A stretch of 64,000 bases of DNA, from NCBI GenBank assembly GCA_008973525.1, contig WACJ01000503.1:1922001-1986000 (forward strand). Reading direction: 5' to 3'. The notes under the pieces are model-generated. The model ran no database searches. It saw only the letters and a list, made by a program, of their open reading frames with translations, and had not been told where the DNA came from. The DNA comes from Stenopsyche tienmushanensis (Eukaryota > Arthropoda > Insecta > Trichoptera > Stenopsychidae). The first letter of the stretch is position 1, and every line of letters starts with the position of its first letter. This document shows, in pieces, positions 50,001 to 61,727 of this stretch. The position numbers were made by a program, and so were the translations under genes.

Positions 50001-52265
50001 CGTATATATCATTCAATTTAAACAGATGTATTCATTATCGGAAAAATAAATTTCATTCTTTCAATCATTCCCAATTAAACAAGATAACTCTTTCAAATTT
50101 TAAACGATATTTTCAGAATGATTATTTCTGTGGCAGCAACACACCGAGTACCAGCTAATATGAAATGAGTTTTAAAAGATCCATATATACCAATGTAATG
50201 ATAATTTGGGAATTTAAATTGAATATTTTATAAAAATGAATAGACTTGAAATAACTATGAAATATTTAAAATAGTGTAAAAAAATACGGATTATGATTAT
50301 TTGATCTAATATAAGTGTCCCCCAAATGAAAAGTTTATTTGTAAATGACAAACGCCCTCAATTGTAATTCTTCACAATGTATTCTTTATCTTGAGACGTC
50401 AAGAAAATAAGGGTGTTTGATGTATGGAGATTAAAATACACAGATTACCTGATGTAACATAGTTAATTGTAGATCCTGGCGCTTGTCCTTCTGACTATTT
50501 ATGATGTGAAAAGGATGATAAAAAAGAATATTTCAATTGATTGAATAAAATGAAATGATCGTATTCAAAACGGAAATGGTGTTAATATTTTGTCAGTAAA
50601 TACATACATTGAAGTAAATGATTTCTTTTCATACTTGACGGTTGGATAATTTATTGTCATATTTAGTAGATGTTAGTTTCATATAAAGACTATTTTATAG
50701 AAATTTAGATTAAACAGTCATGCTCTCTTTCAAATTGGCCGGTCAAATAGTGACGTTTTTCAATATTTTAGCACATCCGACATTTAAATTTTAAACAAAA
50801 TCATGTGGTAACAATGTTTACATCGGTGGCGTGCAGTGATTTTTAAACCAAAAGCCAAATGTAGGCAAAAAGTATATTATATAACATAATCACGCAACCA
50901 AAAAAATATCAAGCCCAAATAAAGCTTGACCAAATTTGAATATGATTCAGGTATAAATTTTTCTGGGGATGTACCGCATCCACAGCATCCATAGACCGCA
51001 TGCCACTAATTTACACGTATAACATGATGTTGATTTTTAACAATATATTGTTTATATATATATAAAATAAATAATATATAAACAAAATCAGTTATGATGA
51101 ATGAAAATGGTAAATGATGAAATATATCAACTTCATATTTTTAATTGAGATTTGAAATTCAGCAACAAAAATATTTTTTGTAATATTGATATGGATAGTA
51201 GCAAAATATTTGCTTGATTAATATTTGAAAAATATTTAAGCCCATATGGCTCCACAACGAATTATATTTAGCGCTCACCGATATGGCGACTACTCAATCA
51301 AATACATGCCAAAAATGGCACAAATAATGAGTAAATTGCTACATGAAGCGTGTTAAAAACAAGTCAAATTAGAAAGCAATATATTTTGAAGAAATTTTAT
51401 GGCGACTTATGATTTTTAAGCATCATTATTTTAGTAATGCAAAATAAGGATAAGAGTGAAAATTCAAGAGATGCATCATTTTCAAATAATACTAAATGGA
51501 CATTATAGATTTTTAATATTATTTTGCAACCAAATGCATCCATTGAAATGGAAACATCACTTCACACATTACCTTGTAATTCTTAATGTTATTAAGAATT
51601 ATAAAGTTTTAAGTTATGTGCCTTTAAAGTGAACAGGCAGGAAAATCCTGACTTGTTTCTTTAGTAGATGTAAATTTTAAAATATTATACTACTACGGAA
51701 GGGTTTCGATGGATTTATTTCCGTTATAAATCATTTACACACGTATTTATATTCGATAAGGTTTTTCTATTGTAAATCACTCATTTTAAAATGAATGCTC
51801 ATATAAATCAGGTAACCGCTACACTTCGCGTCGGAATGTACTTGCCAAGCATAGGCAATTTTATAATGTCATAATAGCACATGTTAAAATAATTATATTT
51901 ATATTGCCATTATTACTAAGCATAAAAAACTATGCATGCATAGTTAAATGCTTCGTTCAAGTTAATATATAATAGCATAGCAAATGATTTGAAAAACGAT
52001 TTATTTTGCTCCAATGACATTATGTCAAAATTCGCTAACTTTGACTTGTTGACCTACACTCACACCTTTGATTTATCGGGAACGACGATCGGTAAGAGAC
52101 ACTGATACGAATATATATCGATTCATATCGTCAATCAATAACGCAAGATGACTGTATCGTTTCTCGCTTAAAATAATGACCTGTATATATTCACGTTAAA
52201 AGGGAAAAATAAAGTGATTATCTAGTATCAAACAAATATATGATTAAATAATGCAAATATTTTAC
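50001..52265 (-). other. AT-rich Doa intron, no gene seen
   Basis: Low-complexity AT-rich DNA; nothing coding recognised up to the exon at 52,266. Confidence 0.5.
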
Positions 52266-52402
52266 CTGTGTGAACGGGAACGTTTGCGGTAGGCGGCAAT
52301 TTCTTCAGTGCCATCGTCAGCACGGCGCCGCTTCAACGAATGAGTGCGGGACCGTGTGCGAGATCTAGATGACGAATGGTGTCTCCTTCGTGTACGAGGC
52401 AT
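52266..52402 (-). CDS. Doa: Doa first coding exon, standard isoform N-terminus
   Basis: The ATG lies immediately after a strong acceptor (ATTTTCAG), so a 5' UTR exon is upstream. The exon encodes MPRTRRRHHSSSRSRTRSRT, then HSLKRRRADDGTEEIAAYRK and RSRSH, a classic RS-rich N-terminus with a basic nuclear-localisation-like stretch. It ends CACAG|GTAAA in phase 2 and joins the RS exon at 23,301 as serine (AG|C), leaving a 28.96-kb intron. Total for this isoform: 137 + 154 + 1104 bp, 464 residues. The MPRTRRR start is recognised from insect DOA kinases. Confidence 0.92.
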
Positions 52403-52461
52403 CTGAAAATGAGAGGATTTTGACGTTGATTATTGTCAATATAATAAATTAATGTCGATAA

Positions 52462-53110
52462 ACCCTCACAACTCCTATAGCCACTACGTGTGGCCGGTTT
52501 TTTCTCGGGCAGTTTTTATGAACTTAAAATAAGATTTTGGTATTTTTTTAAATGTAAGAAAAACAAGTGAATATTCTAAAAATATCGTCTTATTGTCTAA
52601 GCATTAATTTGTCATCTGGAATATAATTGGTACAGATGAATTGAATCGGTGCAAGCAAAGAGCATAAAAAAATAGTCTGCGTCATGTTGAAAAGGAAATG
52701 TTTTCGCACGGACACGATAATGACCAAGAGAAAGGGTTTACCTAATCATATAAAAATACCAAGATTAGCTGTGGGTCGGAAGATAGCATACAGAAAACAA
52801 GATACTTTAGTAATAGCTTGGCGAGACAAAATAATAGTCACAATGTTCAGTACAAAGCATACGTCAACTTCCCAATCAATAAGAAGAGCAAGGATTGCCT
52901 CATACCAATCTAATCGAGATGAGCTAATAAACATGCCAGTAGTAATTTTAGACCACATTAAAAATATGGGCGGGGTGGACACGGCAGATTAATATGCAAC
53001 ATCATATTGTTTCATACGAAAGACTGAAGTGGTAGATGTTATTTTTTTTTGGGGTTTTGAAACATCGATTGAACTTAGATCCATTATACTGTGACTGGCT
53101 AAGCTAAGAA
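52462..53110 (+). mobile_element. piggyBac-like transposon remnant
   Basis: Begins near ACCCTCACAACTCC, related to the termini at 5785 and 47.3 kb. The + strand frame 52,684-52,992 keeps about 100 transposase residues: LPNHIKIPRLAVGRK, VIAWRDKIIVTMFSTKHT, then MGGVDTAD and a stop. W-DK and GGVD are conserved positions of the catalytic core. The catalytic domain's upstream part and the tail are lost. It lies in the Doa intron before the first coding exon. Confidence 0.75.
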
Positions 53111-53342
53111 AAAAAAAAGAGGTAAGCTAGAGAGCCTAGTATTAAAAAAGTATGCAAAATACTCGCACCATATGCAACACCTCATAGCCGATCCATTGTG
53201 ATAAAATAAATGAGATTAAACCACCAATTTTAATCTGAACACCATCTATCTGCTGTTTGATTCTCTTTTACGACCTGGTATGGGCGGTATGGACCCATCC
53301 TGAAGCGTCAGCTGAATCGGAGGAACAGCCCAGTGGACACTG

Positions 53343-53359
53343 CCCCCCCCCCCCCCCCC
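53343..53359. repeat. Poly-C tract (17 C)
   Basis: Uninterrupted cytosine run in AT-moderate DNA; prone to slippage and G-quadruplex formation on the other strand. Confidence 0.95.
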
Positions 53360-53689
53360 ATCTCAAATTTATGTAACGGTTACTTTTGAATGATGCATAT
53401 GTTTAAACTGATCATCATCATAAGACAAAAAGGCGTTTTGGAATATTGTATGTCGGCTAAAGCGTAAATGGCGAATTCTTTGTACTTTTGATTGTAATGC
53501 GATTGAAAGCAATGTTGGATTGTGTAAGATGTTTCTTCCCGTTTATTCAAAACGTTTAGGGAAGCCAGGCTTAGAAAGCGATGTTTAACGATGTACCGAC
53601 CGTTAGAGAGAACAAGGATCGAAGACAATGGCGTTAACGATATATCCTTTCGATTAGTGTACGTTTCGAGAAGAGGGCGGTCGGTATTG

Positions 53690-53960
53690 GCGGGAGCGTT
53701 GCGACTTTGCGAAGAGCGTCTCTGCGTCGAAACGTCATGCGGCGGCCATGTTGGGCTGACCTGGGCTAGAGCTGCGGCGGCGGGCGCTGCAACGAGGGCG
53801 GCGAGCAGGGCGGGGCGCGGGCGCGGGACTCCCGGAGGCGGCTGACGACGCAGGCGACACCACACGTAGCGAGCGAGCGCACTCAGGACTTGCCAAGGAG
53901 CTGCGCGACCGGACGCGGGACACTCTTGCTGCCGCAGGGGGCTAAACATTGATCCACGCA
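53690..53960 (-). promoter_or_regulatory. Doa: CpG island, candidate main Doa promoter
   Basis: A sharp 270-bp GC-rich peak about 1.3 kb upstream of the first coding exon. On the - strand it carries CAACATGGCCGCCGC, a YY1/Pho-like core often found at start sites. The DNA on both sides is AT-rich. Most likely it contains the transcription start and 5' non-coding exon; the donor was not fixed. Confidence 0.5.
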
Positions 53961-55763
53961 GGGCTACCAACCTGAAGCAAACCCCTGCAATTTTTTAACG
54001 CATTATTAAAACAACCGTTCCTAAAAATATACGACCCTTACACAAAAACTATAATATGAATATCTCTTCATAAATTTCAAATTCAATATATTTGTTTTTA
54101 TTTAACTATTTATGTATTAGGAAAAATAATAAATATTTGAGCAATAATAAAACAGTAATAAAATAAGAAAGTGAAAATAATATTGCTTTGTTTTAATTTT
54201 AACCAAAGTTAATTATATTTAATAAATAGAATAATAAGAACACTGATTTATCATTAAAAAAATCATTCCCTGTTATTCAGTTTTTCAACATTTTTTTTAT
54301 TTTTTACATGTTTATTTAAATAAATATTCATTACGATAGCGGTAAAATATATTTTTACATATTGATATATAATAAAAATATATAAGAAGCTACATGTGAT
54401 TTTTATATGGATAGAATCGATGAATAGGCAAATTAAAAAAATACATGACGACAAAGTTAAAAAAAATACATAAACAACTTCGTGACAAAATGCAAAATTA
54501 TTGAAATTAATATTAAATTGTCCAAACATCTATATTTTCTCCTAAATAATTTTTTTTATCAATTTCGCCGTCGTCGATGTCATCGGCGATAAAACTAGGT
54601 TATGTTTCATACAAAATGCGGACGCTTGATTTACTAGCACCAGGGAATATACGCGTGGAAATAAAATGCAATATAGATTTTTAGACTTAAGAAAATAGCC
54701 TTACGTCACAAAGTTCACGATACAGTATTTTTTAAATTATCAAAACGTATGCACTCGATCAAATTTCGAACATTTAAATTTTGGCCTAAATCATAGCCGA
54801 TAACGACAATTTGTATCAGATTTAATTTAGTCGTTTTTATGTGCATTACCTTATTATCATTTTAAAATTATTTCGTCATAAAATTGTTTTTATTATTAAT
54901 TTAAAATCTAAAAAAAATGCCTAATCAATAAAAAATGTTTATAAATTTTATCTCGCAATTATTAAAATGTTTGGAGTAATATTAGTCAAATTCCAGATTT
55001 AATTAATATTTCTATATAATATAATAATTTTATCCATTCAAATACATAATTGTTTAATATTTAATACAACGTAAAAATGTATATTTATTAAATTTATCTA
55101 GATGGTCAAACGTTATCTTATTAAATTATACAAAGATGCTTATCAATATATTGATAATATAACTTATATTGGTAAGAATTTCTCTTTAATTAATTTGTTA
55201 TTTTGTTGCGTATTGGATGTTTGTAAAAAAAAAATTAAATCTTACAAGATAAAATAAATAGAGATTAGGGACGAGCGATGAGACGAACAATGATCCGTTT
55301 GCGCACAGGTGACAATTCGCTAGATAGACACTGCACGAGCAACTGATCTTTTTGGCAAAACTAATTGTCAAAGGCGTCTTCATGTGTTATCTTTACTTGT
55401 AGCATGTGTATCTTTAATATTTTATTAGAGTTTAATAACTCCTTTATAAATTAAATAAATTGAGATTTTTTTTAAAATAAAATAAAATAAAACTATATTG
55501 AGCAAACGATTTTTTTTTTCAAAATTTAGGTGTTATTATTAAAAATAATTATTAAAAAAATGTGATCAATAAAATATATCGTTGGCGATGAATGATTTTG
55601 AAGAATAAAAATTAATGCAGCATTTGTACCTGTTTTTCAAAAAAAAGTGAAACTTTTGAGCTCATAGGAAACGTTAATTCTATGTATTGCTTTTTTCATT
55701 TGTTAATGGAAATTGTTAGCTAAAAGATTGTACTATGTGTCGTATAATATATAATAAAATAGG
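53961..55763. other. AT-rich intergenic DNA upstream of Doa
   Basis: No gene seen; very AT-rich from 54.0 to 55.2 kb. Confidence 0.5.
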
Positions 55764-55793
55764 CACACACACACACACACACACGCACACACA
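55764..55793. repeat. (CA)n microsatellite
   Basis: About 14 CA units with one G interruption near the right end. Confidence 0.95.
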
Positions 55794-55972
55794 AAGAAGA
55801 GGCGGGGCTGCGCATGCGCGTAGCGTCTCTATGATATATGTTATTGACAGGGACACATCACAAACGATTCTCCCTTTTTTTTCTAACCAGCTGCCGCCTG
55901 GAGCTTTACTTTTTGTAATGTTCAAGGCAATTAGCCCTACCGCTAGAGTTTATTACATACAGCTCTTATATA

Positions 55973-56833
55973 TTGGGTTGGAAACTATGAAACGGGCGTT
56001 GAATAAAAATAAGAAACTAAAAGCGCTATTTTTCACATTATTTATTATATTCAATCGAAATAAATTCCATTGGTATCTACGACTTTTTGCCAACGAATGG
56101 GCAAATCTATATACCTTTTTAAGTCTTCATTTTTAGAATTAATCAACAATTCAAAGTCTTTTATAAATATCAGTTTGGTTATTGTATTTTTTTTCTCTTA
56201 AAAATTTTTCATAATTACGAAAAAGGTAATAATCGGTCGATGAAATATCTAGTGAATATAGAGGATGTGATAAAATTTCACGTTGTAGAGAAGTTAATTT
56301 GTCAAGAGTGACTGAAGTTTTATGTGGTACGCAATAGGGCTCCGCTGTTATGGTTTCGCCTGATTGTAGGAAGGAATAATAGATCACTCCTGACTGTTTC
56401 CGATTATCATAAAATATCCACTTTTCATCACAAGTGATGATTTGGTGTAAAACAGCAGTCGTGTATTGCGAAGCAACAAAGATGCACCCGTATGGCTAGT
56501 TCCTAGACCCGAGTTCACGAATATTTGTGTGTGGATTGAATTCCATAGTCGTCCTTTGTTCCTCGTTATTATCATGCTCGTTGACGATATTCAAACTGCC
56601 AGAACGAAATTTTTGGAACCAATATCGAGCATTTTTTTCATTAGTGGATCCATCTCTGATTGCGTGATTAAAGTTTTTCAAAGCTTGAGTTATGCTATGA
56701 TTCAATTTGAACTCGTACAAGAAAAGTAGATGTAAATCGCGTTTTTTTCCATATGGTTTCAGAGAAAAATAAAAAAAAAAATTTGATACAAACGCGAAAA
56801 ATTAGCCCCAACGCCCGTTTCATAGTTTCCAGT
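55973..56833 (-). mobile_element. mariner transposon, internally deleted and broken
   Basis: Starts at TTGGGTTGGAAACTATGAAA after TA (55,971-55,972). The right end is the inverted CAACGCCCGTTTCATAGTTT, with its last bases decayed. At about 860 bp it is shorter than the roughly 1.3 kb of a full mariner. On the - strand, 56,720-56,496 keeps the helix-turn-helix region ([12 protein letters not shown]), and 56,387-56,151 the C-terminal catalytic part (SHPLYSLDISSTDYYLFRN, with the Pro-Tyr-Ser-Asp-Leu environment of the second aspartate). The middle is missing or shifted, so it is inactive. Confidence 0.88.
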
Positions 56834-57998
56834 CTAAATGTGATTGGAAAAAACATATTTAAATTGATAAAATTTTGTGAAATTATTTTAATAGTGAAGC
56901 ATTTGAAGACAGTGATCAGGTCGTACTACAAGGCGAACGGTTGAAATACAGACACATTTAGACTACATTTGGGAAGAGTTTCGAGTATATATTTTAATGA
57001 AAGTCATTGTTATGCATCTAGCCACAACCAGTTATTGATTTTATAATGTATTTTAAAATGAAAATAAAATTAGATGACGTCAGAATGTTTTTAACATACA
57101 TGTAGAAATTTCCTACGTATAAACACAACATTATAAAAATTTGACCAGTCGGTGTTAATATATGTAAATTATTTACATATGGATGCTAATACAGAATACT
57201 TCCAAATGGCCTCGTTTTAGTAAAAGAAATACTTTCCAAAATAGTCGATGAATTTTTGTGCAAAAAAATTTAATACTCGATGAAGTGCTTACGGCTTAGA
57301 AAACACTACAGCAGTTGGGAAATATCTGCGAGCTGAAAAAATCATCCTTGGGTTTTAGACTTCATGTGTACGACGTTTTTACTGTTTGAAGAAAATCAAA
57401 TATTCTTTGTCAGCATGCGCCACTGTTTTTATATAGGTCGTATACATATTTAATAAGTCTCAAAACTGGTGATATCCAAGCTGTATAAATATAATAAATA
57501 AACATCGGTTTTTGAACCTAAGTTCAATAATATTGCACATTCATAGCATTTTGCGTTAAATGTGTTTTCAAGTTGAGGTCATTATCTTATAAAGAAAGCC
57601 TACGACAATAAAAAATTGACATTCCAACCGAATGATCTTCCATTTCTTAAAAGCAAGGACTTCAAACGACCTTTAGCAGTTTCCAGGATTCATAAAATTA
57701 ATTGCTTATTTAGGATTAAAAAAGATAGGATCATAAATTTATTCCAGGATTTTAGATTTTAAGATTTATTACACTTTTACAAAATATATTTTTTCACTTC
57801 AAAAAAATGTCCATAGTGTATCTAAATCTAAAATGGGGATATATAATTTTATATGCGGCCCGCGGAGCTATGATGCATTTCCAAAGTGGCCCGCAAGATC
57901 ATTTGGGTTGGCCACCCCTGATTTAGAGGGTCAAAATGAACCGGCACGGAGAGCCGGTTCATGTAATTTCAAACCGTAGCATTTTGTCTTGCATAATA
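56834..57998. other. AT-rich intergenic DNA
   Basis: No gene recognised. A GCGGCCCGCGGAGC to GGCCCGCAAGATCA stretch near 57,855-57,900 looks like a decayed hAT-type (GGCCCGC) terminus. Confidence 0.4.
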
Positions 57999-58869
57999 TT
58001 GGGAGTGCAAATTAGTTCGGTTCGTTTTTTGCGATCCAAAATGCATTTTTTTCATTTACAAAATTAATTAAGAGATTAATCAAAGTATTATCCATCGCTG
58101 GTTACTACTTTTTCCCACCTATCAGGCAATTTTCGAATTCTATCTCAAAAACCTATCTCATCTTTTAAGGCGATCCAAGTTAGGAGCCAATTTTCAGGAG
58201 ACAATGATTGACCGGGCCTAGCGTAGTATTTTTTCTTCTTGGGGTTGTCACTTTCAAACTGAGGTTAAACTCGTGGGGGCAGTGAACTCGTGGACAGTAT
58301 CTCCCTTGATCTTAGCGAAAGGTCAGGCACCTGGAAGCTCTTGCGTGAGTGTTTTCCTGCCGGGATAAAGTTCAGTGGATGATATTCTGTGTGCCTAGTC
58401 CGAGGTTACCCGGAACAAACCGTACAGCAATGTAGCAGGTAAGCAGGTAATCTTAATCAAGTAATGCCTCTAATTATTCGTCTTCGATTTTTTTTGACTG
58501 ACCAAATCGAGGCTTGTCTTCAACGCTGAAATCACCTTTCTTGAAACGTCGAACCATTCGCTACATGATTTATCAGTTACAGCATTATCACCAACTTCCA
58601 CAAGCATTTGTTGTGCTTCAACTGAACTTTTCTTCCAATGAAAGCAAAAAACTAAAACCTCCTGCAAATGCTGCTTAGTTAACACAAAATTTGACATATA
58701 CAACATAGTAAAAAACAAGCTTTTTTATGAAACTCAAAGCAATATAAACGGAATATTATTAACAGATATCTATCCTCTCTGAAAACATCGAAATCAGCCT
58801 TCACTCTGAAACATTCATAAAAGCCAGAGCTATCTTTTGAAAACGGACCGAACTAATTTGCACTCTTAA
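57999..58869 (-). mobile_element. Second mariner family, deleted copy with foreign insert
   Basis: 871 bp with ends TTGGGAGTGCAAATTAGTTC and GAACTAATTTGCACTCTTAA, flanked by TA (57,997-57,998; 58,870-58,871). On the - strand, 58,718-58,470 encodes the N-terminus (NFVLTKQHLQEVLVFCFHWK, then a CSEWF core). Near 58,200-58,250 is DNPKKKKYYARPGQ from the catalytic centre, and near 58,100 the C-terminal LPDRWEKVV. Much of the catalytic region is missing. About 170 bases at roughly 58,270-58,440 do not read as transposase and seem inserted. Distinct from the mariner at 55,973. Confidence 0.85.
58270..58440 (-). repeat. Insert in mariner with U2-snRNA-like stretch
   Basis: On the - strand CTTTCGCTAAGATCAAGG followed by GAGATACTGTCC resembles the 5' region of U2 snRNA (CCTTTTGGCTAAGATCAAG...). 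The remainder is not recognised. Possibly a SINE or a snRNA-derived retroposon; not a functional U2 gene, since the rest of U2 is absent. Confidence 0.3.
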
Positions 58870-61712
58870 TACATTTCATGTTAGTATTGTACGAATTATA
58901 AATACTATTCTATAATATTGTTTAAAAATAAAACTATAATATTATACCTATTGAAATAGTTTTGACCAGAGGCTTTACAGAGAAGCATTGTGATAAAGAA
59001 GTTTTCTGTTAAATTTAGTATAATTATTTGTCATATTAAGACTTTTTTTTGGGATTAAATGTTTTATGGCTTATTGTTTCCATCTGTACTGTCGTCCTTT
59101 GAATTTTGGGTTATCCAAAATGCCATTTCCACCAAATTTGCATCAGTCTTTTCCTTCACTAATAATTATAGAATATCCTCAATATTAATATTATTAAATA
59201 ATTTCTCCTCCGATAGATTTAGCAAGTTATATTATTGCATTCACTCTGTTATCAGCTAGCTAGATTAGATTCGCGCGATAAAATAACTCTGACCGTATAT
59301 TCTTGCAGCATGTCTTCGTTGCTGATGAACTTATAATACCTTCATAATTGTTAAAGCATTGACTTAAAATTATTGGAATAGTATCATAGAATAACACCAC
59401 ATGCTTCGTCTGTGCTCACGCACCTCAAGTCGAACATATCAGGCAAAATTTAGCATTCAATGTATATTTTTTTCCCGTGATCTATCGATTTATCAATATT
59501 CTGTAATCTGACACGAGCAGTGTACCAGAAAAATCTCGTGCTATAAACGCTTGCGATAATCTTCTAAAAATAATCTGCAAGCTGTTACTGCAGAACATCA
59601 GATGCTTGTATAACAGTCCATTCGAAACGTCTTCAAGCCGCTGGTTATTGTCGTCTTTCAAATCTTTTTCGAGAGTAGGAAATAAAAATGTATATTTAAA
59701 CAGCACAATATCTACTTTCATGAAAGACATTGCTATAAATTTGACTTTATATTAGGCAATTTATTGTAATAAAAGCACGGTGACGTCTTAGCCCATGAAT
59801 GGGCGTAAGAAAAGTCAAATCTTCAACGATGCCATTCATCACTCTGCTCTGTAAATGTTAACGTTTGACGTCATCTGAAATATGGCAATTTTTGTTCAAA
59901 TTTGTAATAAGATGTAAATATATTTTTTCATCGATGAACTTTGAATATTACATTTTTTCATGATTTTAACGATAGAGCATAATTTGAGCATAAGATGATC
60001 GATTTTAATAACAGAAATATCATAAAATTGAATTGTTTCGATTGTGAGTTTTGACGATATAAATGTCGAGGATTTGGTGGAAGTGCTGGAGAGCCACGAA
60101 AATAACATGATGGATGTAGAATTAATCCAAATTCTGATAATAGTTAGTTAAATAAACAATATTAGGCTGTAACATATGAAGTTGCCGGATCAATAGTGAC
60201 TTGGTGCAATATTTTACTAGTTCAAAAACTTGAAATTGACTTAAGTGACGTTTTTATCTTGTTGGGCCTAAAAGGGATCGATTTTTTAACTTTTTTTAAG
60301 TATCTCTTGCTAGCTGCAGTCTTCCTTTTTATTATCGTCTTGTAAAACAATTTTGCTTTCGTGGCCAATATGGGCCCAGAAGTATGCCTATTTCTTTCTT
60401 ACAAAGCTTCCTCCACCTCTGGATGTTTAGCTTTCATAAAAGTTTGCCTCTTGCCTCACCCACAATCAATGGTGGAGACGAACTTTTGAATATTCTCGCG
60501 GTTCTTTCTTTTTACCGCGAGAAAGAACCTCCTTTTCTCCTATATATATATGATCGCGATCCTCAATAATAATCGCGTAAAAAGATATTCATGAAAAATA
60601 GAGAGTTTATGAATATAAAAAAATAAAATGAGATGATATTCAGACGATCTTCTTAATTTCAATCAGACTATTTGTATCATTGCTGTCATTTTGTCCAAAT
60701 AAAATATCAAAAATTGATCATTTAGCCGAACAATAATTTTCTACTTGTAACAATCTAAACTAGTGCATCTTTACCAATTGATATCGATAGATGCAACCGA
60801 AAACGATGATTAAAGCGATATACTAACTGACAACCTGCCTTTTTGGTTATTTTAGTGCAGTTTTATAAGACTGATAGCTTATCATCGACTAATTTAATAT
60901 CAACAGTAATCGGAACTTTTATAGACCTTGATATTTTGACGACTCGAATATCTTTCGAGCTAAAAACAAATATCACTGAACGCTACATAGAAATCGCGAA
61001 TTTAAACTGTAAAATATAGATTTTTAGATTTAAAATGTATTTAATGCATCGATATTGATGAGCAGAAATCATTTTTCGTCCGCAAAACAGAGCATAAATT
61101 GTAGCCCTGCCCTAAAACAAATACGCAGTGTTGATGCAATAATTGTTACGGAGATTCGACTTCATTTCGCGCGTTTTTTCTGTTGAAATATTGAGTGTTG
61201 CCATTCTCCATATTTTTAGTGGCAAATTTTTAAATTTAATTCTGTAATAGTATTGTGTTGCTCATGCGTTCACCCTGACCGATAGAATTATTCTTTTTTT
61301 TATGAAACCATGGTCACTACGTGGGCTTGAAAATAATGTTAAATATTTAAAGAAGGATATAAACCTCAAGAGCAAACACTTTGGACGATGATAAAAAAAA
61401 ACGATTACATAAAAGCCGACGTCTGAGAATAAATGTGAGAGTTTATTGACTGGTTTAAAAAAATATGTGCGATTTTTTTTGAATATTCAAATTACTGAAT
61501 TGATTATGTATATTTTTCGAGAAAACATGAGTATTTGTATCGAAAAATTTGTAGTACAGCGCCATCTTTTGAATTGCGAACATATTATTTTAATTCATAA
61601 TCAATTTTATTCTCCAGAAATTCTGTCAATATTTTCAATGTAATCATATTATTATTGGGTTATTTTAAAAATATATGTTTCTGTGCAGTTTTATCTGTAA
61701 ATCGCCGTAGCT
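58870..61712. other. Intergenic AT-rich DNA, no gene seen
   Basis: Only short open frames. A perfect-looking short inverted repeat, GGTTCTTTCT...GCGAGAAAGAACC, lies near 60,500-60,530. Confidence 0.45.
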
Positions 61713-61727
61713 CACCAGATGGCGCCA
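61713..61727 (+). promoter_or_regulatory. Candidate CTCF-type insulator motif
   Basis: CACCAGATGGCGCCA matches the core of the conserved CTCF motif (CCA-N-AGATGGCGCC type). Single motif, no binding evidence. Confidence 0.35.
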
